A DNA stretch of 64,000 bases, taken from the NCBI RefSeq assembly GCF_020283565.1, contig NC_060059.1, positions 48,628,572-48,692,571 of the forward strand, in the 5' to 3' direction. Position numbers and translations under genes: made by a program. This stretch comes from Trifolium pratense. Lineage: Eukaryota; Streptophyta; Magnoliopsida; Fabales; Fabaceae. Below, piece by piece: positions 22,291 to 34,296 of the stretch. Every line of letters starts with the position of its first letter. Within the stretch, counting starts at the first letter, position 1. Under the pieces are notes generated by a model. It searched no databases. It was not told where the DNA came from and worked only from the letters and a program-made list of their open reading frames with translations.

Positions 22291-22380
22291 TAGGCCCAAA
22301 ATTTGGTCCATCCAAAGACCCGAATATATCAAAGCCCTAAAATCTATACCCAAAACCAAAACCCTTGAAATCTCGAAACT
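22291..22380 (+). promoter_or_regulatory. ribosomal-protein-type promoter motifs of RPP2
   Basis: A site II-type motif (TGGGCC read on the minus strand, in taggcccaaa at 22291-22300) and telo-box-like sequences (gccctaaaa near 22333, aaaaccctt near 22355) lie 100-165 bp before the ATG. This combination is well known in plant ribosomal protein promoters. No TATA box is obvious, which also fits. Confidence 0.5.
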
Positions 22381-22455
22381 TCAATATAACTCCCTCTTTG
22401 TCTCGTTTCATTCGTTTTGCATTTGATTTTATCTGAAGACGCCGTCGCCGTAAAC

Positions 22456-23906
22456 ATGAAGGTTGTTGCTGCCTATTTGCTTGCCGTTCTTGGAGGCAAC
22501 GACACCCCCTCCGCCAAAACCATCAAGGACATCCTTGGTTCAGGTACGTATCGTCAATTGTTTTTTTTTTTTTTTAGTGAAATTTTTGTTGAATGTTGTG
22601 TATAAAGATTAAGATATAGTTATGTTTGTATCAATTGATTTGTAATGATTTTTGGAATTTGGTAAATGAGTTTGTTTAGTTGTTTGTTTATGCAGTAACA
22701 TGAATCTCAAAATGTATTCATCAATTAGGGTTTTTTGATTTGAGTTTTTTTTATGGGAAGGGGAAATTATTATCAATTAAATTGTTACTAATGTCTATTT
22801 TTATGACTGTATCCGAGGCGATTTGAACTCGGTTGATTTAGGTTACAAAATCAGTGAAATTGAGATGAGACGTAGAGTGGTTTTAACCACTTGATTTGAA
22901 GCTTAACTGATAGTGAAAGTGTGATTTTTGTGCAGTTGGAGCAGAAGCAGAAGATGATAGAATTGAATTGTTTTTGTCTGAAATTAAGGGCAAAGATTTA
23001 GCTGAGGTTATTGCATCTGGTAGGGAAAAGTTGGCATCAGTGCCTTCTGGTGGTGGTGTTGCTGTTGCCGCTGCACCTGCAAGTGGTGGTGGTGCTGCTC
23101 CTGCAGCTGCCGAGGCAAAGAAAGAGGAGAAGGTGGAGGAGAAAGAGGAATCTGATGATGTAAGTATTTTTCTTTTGGGTCTTAATCTCTTTGCTTCTTA
23201 AATCATTTAGCAATTCTAATTATGTCGTTCTATGTATGCACTAGAAGTATATTTTAATTAGAATTGCTTGTTTTGCACTGGAAAAGGTTCTTACTTTCTA
23301 GTTAGTTGGGTTTTGACTTATCCTCTGTTGTTTATAGTAGCTGTAGCAGCCGCTATTGCAGCCACCCAGGGGTTATGCAAAACCCTCATGTTCATTTTTT
23401 AGCAGCAGCATTGGACTCTAAATAGTAGAGCTACTGCAGTAGCTTTACGTTTTTTATTGCTAAATAGCGGCCGCTACTATGATGTGCCTTCAGATTTTAG
23501 TTGTTCCCTCTAATTTTTTGGACTTATTGGTTGTTTCACCTTAAATTTTATTTGCTTTATATTGGGTATGAGTATTGATAAAATTGAACATTAATTTTGT
23601 TTATTTTTCTATCTTTGAGCTCTTTATGTCATAATGTCTATGGGACTCTGGTATATGTTTCCTGTATTGTTTGTAAAACTTTTAATACCTGTTATACCAC
23701 TATTATGTTTTGGTGGTTGACTGCCTTAGTCAACTATCTGCCAATGACTACATACATAGGAGTGATCTGAATATGGTTTAATGCACCTTGCTAATTACTT
23801 TTTGTTATTTTTGAGTAGTTATGCAAATTCTTGATTTTTCTGATTGTTTTTATTCTTCAACTTTTATCTTGTGATGCAGGATATGGGTTTCAGTCTTTTT
23901 GATTAA
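22456..23906 (+). CDS. RPP2: 60S acidic ribosomal protein P2
   Basis: Three exons, 22456-22543, 22936-23159 and 23880-23906, encode 112 residues. The introns have GTACGT/TGCAG and GTAAGT/TGCAG borders, and the first splits a codon after one base. The N-terminal part ([20 protein letters not shown]) is the P2 dimerisation helix region. A flexible Ala/Gly hinge, an acidic KKEEK...EESDD stretch and the invariant C-terminus [10 protein letters not shown] follow. P2 forms dimers with P1 on the P0 scaffold of the large-subunit stalk, which recruits elongation factors. Length and all conserved parts are normal, so this looks like an intact, expressed host gene. It is the only convincing intact host gene in the window. 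Confidence 0.95.
23330..23485. repeat. small inverted repeat in RPP2 intron 2
   Basis: The left arm near 23335 (atagtagctgtagcagccgctatt) and the complement of the right arm near 23463-23482 (tagtagcggccgctattt) match. The GC-rich segment stands out in an AT-rich intron and is probably a short MITE insertion. Confidence 0.4.
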
Positions 23907-24650
23907 GTCTACAGTTGCTGAGTCTGTTGAAGTTTTGTTCAAAAGAGTAATGTGGTGTGATTTCATTTGGATGATAAAAAAACTAAGTTGGATGAATTCA
24001 GTTTGAGATATTTTTAGTTTGTTAATGTTATGGAGTAATGTTTTCGTTATCAGTGTACCTTTTTTTTTTTGTTTTACTTTTTCAGTAGAATTTCTTTTTA
24101 TTCGAAGTGCAAAAACATTATAAATTGATATTGATATATTTACCTAATTAAAATTTATTACGAATAGGATGAAGTTGTATGTGTGACTGTTGTACAGTTT
24201 GAAACCACTAAAAATCTAGCAATTGATCACGTTTCTTAAGAAATAACCTTTATCAGATAATTTTTTAAAACTAAACAATTTTATTGACAAGTCAATGAAA
24301 TTGTCATACAAATAAAAATGGGGGTCGCTTTTTTTTTTGGTACGAAAAAATATTCCATTTTATTTGTAAGTTATAAATCAATCGACAAGAAAAAAATTTC
24401 CTTCCACTTCTACATTATCCCTTCACTTCACCCCTACGGCCAATCTAAAATTTTAATTTTACCCCTTCATTATCTAATTATCTGACTTCTTTTTGTAAAA
24501 AAATATATCAGGAGTCCTTTATCTTATTTATTTTTAATACTTCATTTGTCTTTTATTTATAACATATAAATTCTTTATCTTGTATATTTGTAACACTTCA
24601 GTTATTTTCTCATTTTTCATTAAAAAAATACTGACGTGGTGTGCCACCAT
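23907..24650. other. 3' flank of RPP2 and AT-rich sequence
   Basis: The presumed 3' untranslated region of RPP2 is followed by AT-rich noncoding sequence. No further gene is supported. Confidence 0.4.
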
Positions 24651-24652
24651 TG

Positions 24653-25478
24653 TTGTCAAAATCGCGTTTTAATGTGTAAGCTCGTTTGATTTTACGTTTT
24701 TAGGTATGAAAAACGTGTTAAATCGGATGTAAACTCATTTTCTGGTAAACTCAGGAAAAAAACGAGTTTACACCGAGTTAACTCGGTCAAACTCGATGGA
24801 ATCGTGTAAACTCATTTTAGAGTTTATTTGTGATTACGATTTTATCTTTAAAGACCCATTTTCATTTTTGGCCCAATTTTTTTTTTTTTTTTTGTCTAAC
24901 TGGTAAAATAAGCAACTTTTCTCGGCTCCACCTTCAATGAATTTGATCTTTAGTTGTAATAATGAATTTTTTTTATCATATGGAAAAGAATTTGATGATT
25001 TTGGAAATAAATACATCGATGAAGATGATGGTGTAGTCTTATAGTAGAATTGAGCTTTTGAAAAGAGTAATTCTAGTAGAATTGAACTTTTGGAAAAAGT
25101 AATTCTAGTTTTTTTTTATACTTTAACTTTTTAACGATTTTAGAAACTTATAAACCTTCTTATCTAGATTGTTATTTAATTTGGACGTTTATATGATTTG
25201 ATGGGATAATTATATATTTTAATACAAGTTTATGGACATAATGCTATTTATATGGTGATTTGGTATATTTTTCCTTTATATTTTTCGTTTATAATTAAGT
25301 TTATATTTTGAAATATTGACGTTTTTATAGTATTATACTAGTATATATATCATGTACATAATAACTTTAGTATTATTTTAATTTTTGGTAAACTCGTACC
25401 ATTTTACGAGTCGAGCCTACGTGTCGAGTTTACCTAGACAAAACGAGTTGAGGTAAAAACTCGATCCTGACAACCATG
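24653..25478. mobile_element. possible nonautonomous hAT-like element
   Basis: The left side reads cattgttgtcaaaatcg and the right side cgatcctgacaaccatg, which are approximate inverted ends. Inside, 'ctcg' and 'aaactcg' phrases recur on both sides (gagtttacaccgagtt, gagtttacctagac). No target duplication could be fixed and no transposase is present. Confidence 0.3.
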
Positions 25479-25685
25479 CATGCCACATCAGATAATTTTA
25501 TTATACTAGTACAATGAAGGGCAACAATAAGCAAACTACAAATTTTATTAAACTTTTTCAAATATAAAAAACCGTCCCTTCATTCACCCATCTAACAGTT
25601 TGCTGATTTTCATTTTATCATTACTTAGATAACAAACACATTGTTGGTTTTCCAATCGCAGTAAATTCATCACCATAACTCTACA

Positions 25686-25914
25686 ATGGAGAATGACAAA
25701 CCAAGTTTGGGAAAAATTTCAACTGCTGATGAAAGTGTACGTTTTCTTTATTTATAAAATTATTTGTATGTTATTGCGTATAAAATACAGCTGAAAGTTA
25801 TGTTTGTATGTTCAATCATGCATGTTTATGCATATGGCAATTCTAAAAGTTCTACTAATACAGCCGTTTATGTTCGAGAAAATTCTCCCATAAAAGACCC
25901 TAAACATTTTCAGG
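25686..25914 (+). CDS. possible gene fragment with two exons, unrecognised
   Basis: ATG 25686 starts a 17-codon exon (MENDKPSLGKISTADES) ending at a good donor, AGT/GTACGT. A second segment from about 25792 to 25914 follows an acceptor (aaaatacag) and ends at CAG/GTAAAT. The frame stays open across the join and the second part includes VYVRENSPIKDPKHFQ. No family was recognised and no third exon was found, so this may be a decayed host gene or chance. Low certainty. Confidence 0.25.
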
Positions 25915-26898
25915 TAAATGATTTTTTCATGGTTAGTTACTTATATGTGGTTTTTATGTGATCCGCAATTCTAAATGATTTCTTTTCAACGTTAATTACT
26001 AGTTATTTTATGTCTACATTTGAATAATAGTCGAATGAAAGTTATTAAACTAAAATTAAATAAGAAATTAAAAATCCAATTTTTTTGACAAGAAAACTAA
26101 TAACAAACTCTATACTAGTTTTTTTTTTGTAACTAAATTACGTTATCATGAAATTGTCAATGATTTGGAATAAAAAGCTTATCCGTCCAATTCTTAAAGA
26201 AAAGATCTTTAGTAATTTGAAAGTCGGTCGGGAGACAAGAAAATATATCAAATAATGTTCAAATCTACTTATAATCTAATACCTCATCCGGTCCTTAATA
26301 TAAAAAAAAATTCACTTTTTAGATACATTAAAAAATTGATGTATCTAAACTATATTATAGACTAGATACATTCATTTTTTAATGTATTTAAAAAGTCAAC
26401 TTCTTATACTAAGGACTAGAGGAAGTAAAATTGATTACTACCAAATTTACTAATTTTACTTATTAGTTTTAATAATAGGAGAAAACTTAGGAACAATACT
26501 TTAGGTACTGTTCATCCTGTTGCCCACTAAAAATATAACACGCGTATTAATGTTCCATGTAATAATTTTTGTGCGATCTCATCTAATAATTTTTCTGAAT
26601 TCGTCCCATTGATATTCATCTTCACTTTTATTTTAATAAAAAAAACTAGTGAGGTTTTGATTGCCTAACTAATAGAGATGGTTTAACCAATAAAGGTTTA
26701 ACCAATAACAACGATTGCACGCAAGTTGCCATTCTGACAAAGGGCTTAACCTCACCAAACACATGTGATTCCTTAATTATACGGTGTTATTCCCAGACCT
26801 TTCTTCTTCAATTTATAGGTAAATAAGAGCTTGAGTGATTTGATTATTGCAATTAAGTGATGATTTGAATAGGCGGTCAAGCTTGATAACTGGGTCAG
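25915..26898. other. AT-rich sequence with a degenerate Stowaway-like MITE
   Basis: Near 26281-26430 the ends acctcatccggtccttaata and tactaaggactagaggaagt are imperfect inverted repeats flanked by ta, resembling an old Stowaway MITE. The rest has no recognisable feature. Confidence 0.4.
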
Positions 26899-27790
26899 GT
26901 GCTTCTATTTTCATGGAAACTTTTATGCCGACGGCCATGGAATATATCAGTTAGAATATTAACGCAAACAAAAATAGAGATGGTTCCTTTGTCAAAAAAA
27001 CAAAAAAAAAACAGAGATAGTAATATAACGTTAACGGAGGTTAATAAATTTACAAGTCATAGTATGATATGGAACATTAATACAGGTGTTAAAGAAAATG
27101 CCATAAGTACTATGAGTTGTATGAGTTGTTTGTTTGTTATTGTTTGTTGGTTCCTTTGGAGAGCACGAAATGAAAAGATATTTTCAAGCATTAAGTGGAG
27201 TTCTTGGTATATACTAAGTTTAATCCATAGCTATATGGATACTTGCACTAAATGCTTTGTCAATGTGGCTATTCATAAAGAACCTCGTATGGTGGCATGG
27301 ACTCCTCCTCATGATAATTGTGTTAAGTTTAATGTTGACGGAACTTCCTTAGGTAACCCTGGTAGATCTGGTTATGGTGGTATTATTCATAACAATGTTG
27401 GTGGATGGCTTTATGGTTTCTCGGGTTTTTGTGGCATAACCACCAATCTTAAAGCTGAGTTATTAGCCATTGTTCATGGTCATAGTTTGGCTTGGTCAAA
27501 AGGGTACACTAAAGTTATTTGTGAATCTGATTCCAAAGTCGCTATCGATCTCATTGTTCAAGGGGTCCCGAATACCCACCCTTATGCCCATGTGGTGAAT
27601 CGTATTCGAAATTACAAGAATAATGGTTGGTCTCTCCATTTTCAACAGAGAAGGCAATTTTTGTGCAGATTGGCTTGCCAAGTATGACTCTAATATGGAC
27701 CAAGGTTTAATGGTTTGGGAATCTTGTCCTCCTGCTCTATCCATTACCCTTTTGAGTGATGCTATTGGTCTCATGAGAACCAGACCTTAG
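26899..27790 (+). pseudogene. LINE-derived RNase H remnant
   Basis: The 262-aa frame from 26899 carries a plant L1-type RNase H (RVT_3) region. It has FNVDGTSLGNPG with the first catalytic Asp, then LKAELLAI with the Glu, then CESDSKVAI with the second Asp. After Asn-Gly-Trp-Ser the frame shifts by one near 27640-27655. The continuing frame reads REGNFCADWLAKYDS and stops at 27788-27790, carrying the last conserved Asp. Upstream the typical CWFLWRARNEKIF segment is present, but no reverse transcriptase domain is seen, so this is a 5'-truncated, frameshifted copy. Confidence 0.75.
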
Positions 27791-28270
27791 TTTTTTCTTG
27801 TTTATTTTCTTACTGATAAAAAAACAAAAAAAAATAGGCATAAAAATTGGGAAAAAAATAATAAAAGATTATGCAATCAACATTATGAAGATTACAATCT
27901 AAAATAAAATTATGAAGAATACTATATAAAAAAAAAAGAATAGGAACAAAAAAGATAAAATATTTTGTCAAATAAAATATAAAATATACGCATTAAAAAC
28001 ATATAACAAATATTTATCACCGTTAACAATTTATTAATTTAATAATTTTTACAAAAAATATCGCAATAATTTCACTTATATTTGAACAATATTTAATAAC
28101 AATTTTTAAATATTTTGTTAAAAAAAAACAATTTTTAAATATTTTTTTCAAAATAAATTTAACGTTGATATATAATGACAAAGTTAAGTATCGAACAAAA
28201 ATATTTCAGCAATTGCTCGCGGAGGACACCTTTGGTTTACCAAAAAAATAGCATCGAACAAAAATCAATA
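27791..28270. other. AT-rich sequence, possible LINE tail
   Basis: Adenine-rich tracts follow the RNase H stop and could be the LINE 3' tail. No other feature. Confidence 0.3.
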
Positions 28271-28302
28271 GACCTGTGCGAATGCACAAGTCTCTAAACT
28301 AG
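28271..28302 (+). mobile_element. Helitron-like 3' terminus
   Basis: A hairpin (cctgtgc gaat gcacaag) at 28273-28290 is followed 8 bases later by CTAG at 28299-28302 and then T. This fits the Helitron 3' signature. The element body would lie to the left; the 5' end was not found. Confidence 0.45.
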
Positions 28303-30197
28303 TTAGAGATCAAACTTATATACTCGTAATCAATAATTTAATTTTAAATGTAACCTGAATTTATAAGAATTTTATTTTTAATTGAGAAATTTAAGTGTTA
28401 TGAATATTAATTAAAGAAAATATTTTATAAAATTAATATATGGATAATTTTAAATTCAAGATATGAATTTTGAATATTATATAATTTACACTCAATTTAT
28501 TTTCTCACATTTTGTTCAATTAAATATTACTATATTCATGCATTTCAATAACACCAACAACTATATACCAATAAATAATATCTCTCTCATTTTTCATGTA
28601 TTGAATATGAATTTGTAAATCATACATGTCATGAGAATGGTATTATATAAAAGTGAAATACAATTAGATAAGATTTGTACCCTTAAAAGCATGACAATTT
28701 AATGACTATATATTTTAGTCACAAAAAAAAGTTCCGGAATAGACTGAAGCCTAATATGACAAGGCCCCAATAATACAATGAGGGGTAAAGCTCTAATATT
28801 TTAAATAAATTAAGAGCATCTAGATGTCATGTAGAAATAGATATTCCAACTAAATTGATATCCCTATTCTTTCCCGTCTTCCACCTACAGCTCATATTAT
28901 TATTAAAAAGAGAAAAATAAGATAATTACAAAGGGAAGACTATGCCTTACCCCAAGGAAATAAACGTAGAACAATGAAGTACAAACTCCTATTTAATCCT
29001 AAAAGACAAAATAGAAGTTCCTAATAACTGAAGGCGAATGAACTGACCGCCAGCACGGAACGACCCACGTACCTACTACTCCCTGCAGCAAGCAACATGT
29101 AATGATGACTTTTTCAAGCTAAACAGTACGAAATCATGGAAGATACGGATATTGAGATAGACCCAGTAAAGTGAGACCTCTGTAACAACCTCTGACGAAT
29201 TAAATCTTGTCTCAGCAACCCATAACCAATTGAACGCCAGATCGAGGGGTAAAGCTCTAATACATGTTATCAAGTATGAGATAATTACTCAAGGCAAGAA
29301 CAACCACGTTCGCCATAGCATATGACATTAGCAAATAAGGATTCAACATAATACTAATTTAGTACTATTTCTGCCTCCACTAACATAGTTGAATCGTCAC
29401 TCTACATGCATACTCGTGCAAGGTGGGCCTATAAATAGTTAAATACACACATAGCTCTAAACCCCTAAGGTATACAATATTCACCCAATTTTCTTAGCAT
29501 TTACCTCATTGAAATACTGACTTGAGTGTCATAGTGCTAACATGTTTGTAGGTACCTTTCCCCTCCATACTTGATGCCAAAGCCACCATATCAACCACCT
29601 ATTTTTGCCATTGGAGTAATCAGTTCTGCCCATTCAGAACAAAATTCAACCCTTATTATTTTATTTTATATTTGGAAAACCCTATTACATTTATGTATTT
29701 ATTTTTTTATCAAATAAATTATTATATTTAAATAATGACATAAAATTTTGTAATATTCTGTTATTTTATCAAAATATAATTACTTATTTTGTCTCATAAT
29801 CACTTATTTTCATTTGTTCTTTTGTACTTTTTTCTCATTCTTTATTTCTTTCTTGTTTTTGCACATGTAAATAAAATAAGAGACATTGATGGAAACACAC
29901 GAATACCAAAAATTGTTATCTCTATAATTATTAATGTACTCGCTCCGTTATTTTGTTCCCTATGATAAATAAAAATCCACTTTCTTGGATGATTGAATAA
30001 TTGATGTACTTGATCTATATAATATATATCAGATGTATCGATTATTCAATGAACCTAATTGTTTTGAATACCTTGGCATTGATTTGATATTTGTGATTTG
30101 AGGTTAAAGGATTTAATATGGTTGATTAATTTTGGTTCTTTAATTTTGTTTTAAGTTTTAAGTTGGTCCTCTATGTTTAAAAAGTTTCATATTGATC
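28303..30197. other. noncoding sequence
   Basis: No gene is supported. Around 28860-29280 the base composition is more balanced and the minus-strand frame 29273-29076 looks protein-like in places, but no family was recognised. Near 29938 a Stowaway-like phrase (actcgctccgttattttgttccc) appears without a clear partner. Confidence 0.35.
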
Positions 30198-30199
30198 TA

Positions 30200-30494
30200 C
30201 TCCCTCCGGTCCTTATTATAAGGAACACTTTGAAAAAATCACACAGACCAATGAAGCACATTTAACATAGTTATTTTCATTTAATACTCTTATAAATTTT
30301 AATTTATTCCATGTATACCCTTATTTAATTACTCTTTATTCAACTAACTTACTTATTTTTAAATTCTCTCTCATAATAAATAAGGGCATAAGTGAAATTG
30401 AATATTTAAAACATTTGAAAATTGGTCAAAGTTTCTTATAAAAATGACCAAATATTTTGCCCTAAGTGTTCCTTATAAAAAGGACCGGAGGGAG
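30200..30494. mobile_element. Stowaway-like MITE (295 bp)
   Basis: The left end is CTCCCTCCGGTCCTTATTAT and the right end is its complement (AAAAAGGACCGGAGGGAG), flanked by TA (30198-30199 and 30495-30496). CTCCCTCC ends and a TA duplication are the Stowaway (Tc1/mariner MITE) signature. Confidence 0.85.
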
Positions 30495-30496
30495 TA

Positions 30497-31540
30497 TTAT
30501 GTTACTAATGTCAACAAAAATTCGTCATTCCCATTAATTTTGAGTTACTTTTATCTAAAACTTTCACGTGATACTCTTCTAAGTTGTCCGATATGCTACT
30601 CTATTAGCCATGCAGACGATATAAAAAAGTTAATACTACTTAACTTGATCTGGTTCATAGCCAGTATGCACCTGTGCATGTGGGCATATTTGATGAAAAA
30701 TATTCTAATTATGTTTCGAATTAGAGTATATATGTACCTACTTTTAAGGGTTTTGTTTTTCTATATATAGGAATTATTTTTTTAATTTTTTTTACAAAAT
30801 ATATTAATTATTTTATGCATCGAAAAATAAGGATTTGAGGCCAACTTACAAACTAGATTCTATAGAGAATTCTCTTAACAACAAACACTAGGGTTAAGAT
30901 TTAATCACCATTGATTCACCTTGAAGAAACACTATATTAAATTGAATCTCTTGGTCACAGGAAGAGATTCAGGATACGAGTAGAGTTAGGTTGAAGGTTG
31001 ATTCTTGTAACCATTTGAAACGTCTCTTTGTAAAGTTACTCTCTTTAATTAGTGGAACGAATGACTGCTTTCTCCCCAGATGTAGGTCTGGACCGAACTG
31101 GATAAAAAATATTGCGCGTGCTTGTTTCTTTCCTTTTTCGCTGTTTTATCTTTTACTTATGATTATAATTGTCATTCTCGATTGATATTGGTTACTTGAT
31201 TAATTTGTTCCACACATCAAGTATTATTATTGATATGATTTTAACAAATTCACCACAATATGAAAAATTGAGAATATAGATTAGTATGCAAACATATATC
31301 CACCACAATTTCCCTCCTTCTGCCATGCACTCATTACCGATCATAGACTTTTCATTATCAAAACAACACTCATATTAGTGTGTATCGTAGAAACCATAAA
31401 CTAGTAACCTTCAAGAACATAAAGAACACTAATAAAACAATTTCCAACAAATAACCCAACATTCATGTTACCTGAAAATCAACAAGTAACAAACTTCAAT
31501 TTACACAAAATCAATCTACAGGATTAAGTGCTAAAAATCT
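30497..31540. other. AT-rich noncoding sequence
   Basis: No supported gene; the frames at 30444-30770 and 30991-31185 lack recognisable protein features. Confidence 0.4.
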
Positions 31541-31925
31541 CAATTAATCACAAATTATCCTAAGAGATTAGAGATTTGTGATCAATTGAGAGAATTGTGA
31601 TCCAAGAAATTAGACTCGATTACTTTGTTAATTCTATCTTGAGAAGAATTGATCAATTTATTTGAGTATGAATGTTAGATTGTCATGCGTAATCGAAATA
31701 TCCGAAAGATTTCCAATCCATTTTCCCTTAATCTTTGAACAATTTCTTTAAGTGCTTTTGCGTAAAGTACCATAGAATGTTTGTGATAACTTTCCCCCCA
31801 ATCATGTTTACTTGTTTACAAATAGCGTTAGATTCAATTGTGTTTATCAAATCATAAACAATCCATGCGGAACGATAATTTTACTACTTGACGTCGAGAT
31901 AGTTCACTTGCTATACAATCCTATC
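31541..31925 (+). repeat. remnant of a gypsy LTR-like repeat, copy 1
   Basis: The block order (tcacaaat...cctaagagattag...gatttgtgat; a middle AT-rich part; then a gcggaacgataa...tactacttgacg...gttcacttgc segment) is shared with 58850-59210. The last segment resembles the 3' end of Athila-type LTRs. No partner LTR was seen, so this is a solo or fragmentary copy. Confidence 0.35.
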
Positions 31926-31977
31926 AAGTTTTTGACAATAAGAAATATTCATTTTACTAAATAAGAAATACAAGTTT

Positions 31978-32513
31978 TTGACTTAATTACATTTTGGTTT
32001 CTATTTTCACTCTTTCAGGAAATTGATCCCCTTATTTTAAAATCATACGGTTTTGGTCATTCTATAAAAAAATTGTACTTAAAAATGGTGATTTACATAT
32101 TTTAAACGATGCGACATACAACCTGATAATAATAAATGATAAAAAGTCATGAAATTGCAAGAAAACTCAATAAAAACTTCGATTTCAATTTCTTTTGGTT
32201 TACAAATGTTGCCAATGAGAATTGAACCTAAGACCTCGTGCATAATACTCAAACCCCTCACCACTAGACCAAATCTAGTGACTTTCTTCGATTTCAATTT
32301 CAAAAGTTATTCATTTTTCAAATTTAATTAATTAAATTTAAATAATTAATACACCTGGATGAATCGACATCATGCCATATCATTCAAAATATACTAAATC
32401 ATAGTTTTTAAGTATAAAAATCCGGTGGAGGGACCAAAACTGGGTGATTTTAAAATAAGGAGACCAATTTAGTAAATAAGTGAAAATATGGGATCAAAAC
32501 TGTAATTAAGACA
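31978..32513. mobile_element. foldback element containing a SINE
   Basis: The left end (gacttaattacattttgg) and the complement of the right end (gtcttaattacagttttg) are inverted. The similarity continues inward through 'attttcact' and 'ccttattttaaaatca'. No clear target duplication was found. The SINE at 32193-32285 is inserted inside. Confidence 0.55.
32193..32285 (-). mobile_element. tRNA-derived SINE with 16-bp target duplication
   Basis: On the minus strand a pol III A box (TGGTCTAGTGG) and B box (GGTTCAATTCT) are about 40 bp apart. The insert is flanked by the 16-bp direct repeat cttcgatttcaatttc (32177-32192 and 32286-32301). These are the standard marks of a tRNA-derived SINE. Confidence 0.75.
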
Positions 32514-32992
32514 AAGAACAAAAACAAAAATATTTGACGAAATTTTGATTTGACAAACCTCAACCGGAGAAAGGGGTTGCATGTTTTCTTCTTCTAACTC
32601 TTGAATTGTGTGCTTTCTTCTTCCCCCACGTTATTTCTTCTTCTTTGTTGTTTAATCTAAATCGAAGGAGGTCGAATAAGGGTGTAAGTCGATCAGAAAA
32701 AACCGATTAAACCAACGATCCAAACAAACAAAAAAGTTATTTTTATGGTTCGGATAAAAAACTGAACTAAACCAATTAAAAACCGATTTGGTTTGGTTTA
32801 GTCCTCGGTTTCGGTTTTAGAAACCGAAGAACCGATAAATTGAACTGAGGATTACATTATTATTAACCATTTATTGAGTTTAGTTCATCAAGAAAGGCCA
32901 CGCACGCCTAAATGAATTGAAAATAAGTTTTACATTCCTCCCCTTTCAAATTGAAAATAAGTTCAATATTCTATATTCTAACTATGTATATA

Positions 32993-33391
32993 GGGGAGGG
33001 ATCAAATTACACCGGTGTAACATTTGAGTAATGTTACACTGCTCAATAACGCTTTAACGAATACAAATTTTACAAAATCCACCGTTGGATTGAAAGCTTA
33101 TATCGTATAGATCATCCATGTTAAATTTTACAAAAATTTAAAATCGTTTGATATGTTATTGAGACCGATGAAGATTAAAGGTTTATGTGTTTTTATTGAA
33201 TACCGTTAATCTTGATCTATCTCAAAAACATATTAAACGATTTTAGATTTTTATACAATTCAACATAGATGATCTATACGATATAAGTTTTCAATCCAAC
33301 GGGGGATTTTGTAAAATTTGTATTCGTTAAAGTGTTGTTGAGCGGTGTAACATTACTCAAATGTTACACCGGTGTAATTTGATCCCTCCCC
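32993..33391. mobile_element. foldback MITE, MULE-type, family A copy 2
   Basis: The 399-bp element has the same inverted-repeat body as the copy at 16376 (GGGGAGGGATCAAATTACAC ... GATCCCTCCCC). It is flanked by the 9-bp direct repeat atgtatata (32984-32992 and 33392-33400), which fixes the family as Mutator-like. Confidence 0.85.
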
Positions 33392-33645
33392 ATGTATATA
33401 TTTCAATTTGTTATTACAAGATGATGCATTGACGATTCAATTAGGAAAAGAATTGAAACTTTATTTTAGTTGTGCTTTGTTATTTGATGTTGAACATATG
33501 AATTTAATTTTATATATGGTTGTATTTTGTATTTGATGATGAACTTCACCTATGGATTTTACTTTGTATTTGAAAACCTGAGGATCTTATTTTGTATTTT
33601 AAAGCCTATGAATTTATTATTGTCAACTTTGTTTGAATTGAAATA

Positions 33646-33949
33646 GGCTTAATTAATAAAATGGTCCCTTAAAGACATTTTTGGTTTCAGATTGGTCCCT
33701 TAAAGAAAAAAGGTCCAAATAGGTCCCTTAAAGAAAAAAAAGTCCGAATAGGTCCCTTAAAGACATCTCCGTTAATCAGTTTGGTCCCTAAAAAGAGGTC
33801 TAAATAGGACCAAACTGATTAACGGATATGTCTTTAAGGGACCTATTCGGACCTTTTTTTCTTTAAGGGACCTATTTAGACCTTTTTTTCTTTAAGGGAC
33901 CAATATGAAACCAAAAATGTCTTTAAGGGACCATTTTATTAATTAAGCC
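33646..33949. mobile_element. foldback MITE, MULE-type, family C copy 1
   Basis: This is a near-perfect foldback beginning GGCTTAATTAATAAAATGGT and ending with its complement. It contains several 'ggtcccttaaagac' phrases in both orientations. The 10-bp direct repeat aattgaaata flanks it (33636-33645 and 33950-33959). A partial copy lies near 59938. Confidence 0.8.
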
Positions 33950-34296
33950 AATTGAAATAGGTATTGGAAGACCATGTTACAGTCTTTTTTGTATAGTGAT
34001 AATTGATTACACTAAGTGTTACGTGTGATTGTAAAAATAATAGATACATCGGAAAACAAATAATAGCATGGAATACACCAGGAGAAAAAAAAAGTTGCAA
34101 ACCAATTAAAGTATTCGAACCAAACATATTAGTTTGATTCAGTTTCAATTTTGAAAAACACCAAAAACCGAACCAATCGAAAGTTCATTGGTTCGGACAT
34201 TAAATTCATTAAAAACCAATCCAAATCGGTCAAATTACACCATATGGTCCAGGGTTTGAGGGCATGGAGAAATTGAATTTAGGCTAGTTTAAGCAT

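Noticed and set aside
30444..30770. 108-aa plus-strand frame
   Set aside because: It starts inside a Stowaway MITE end and has composition of random AT-rich DNA.
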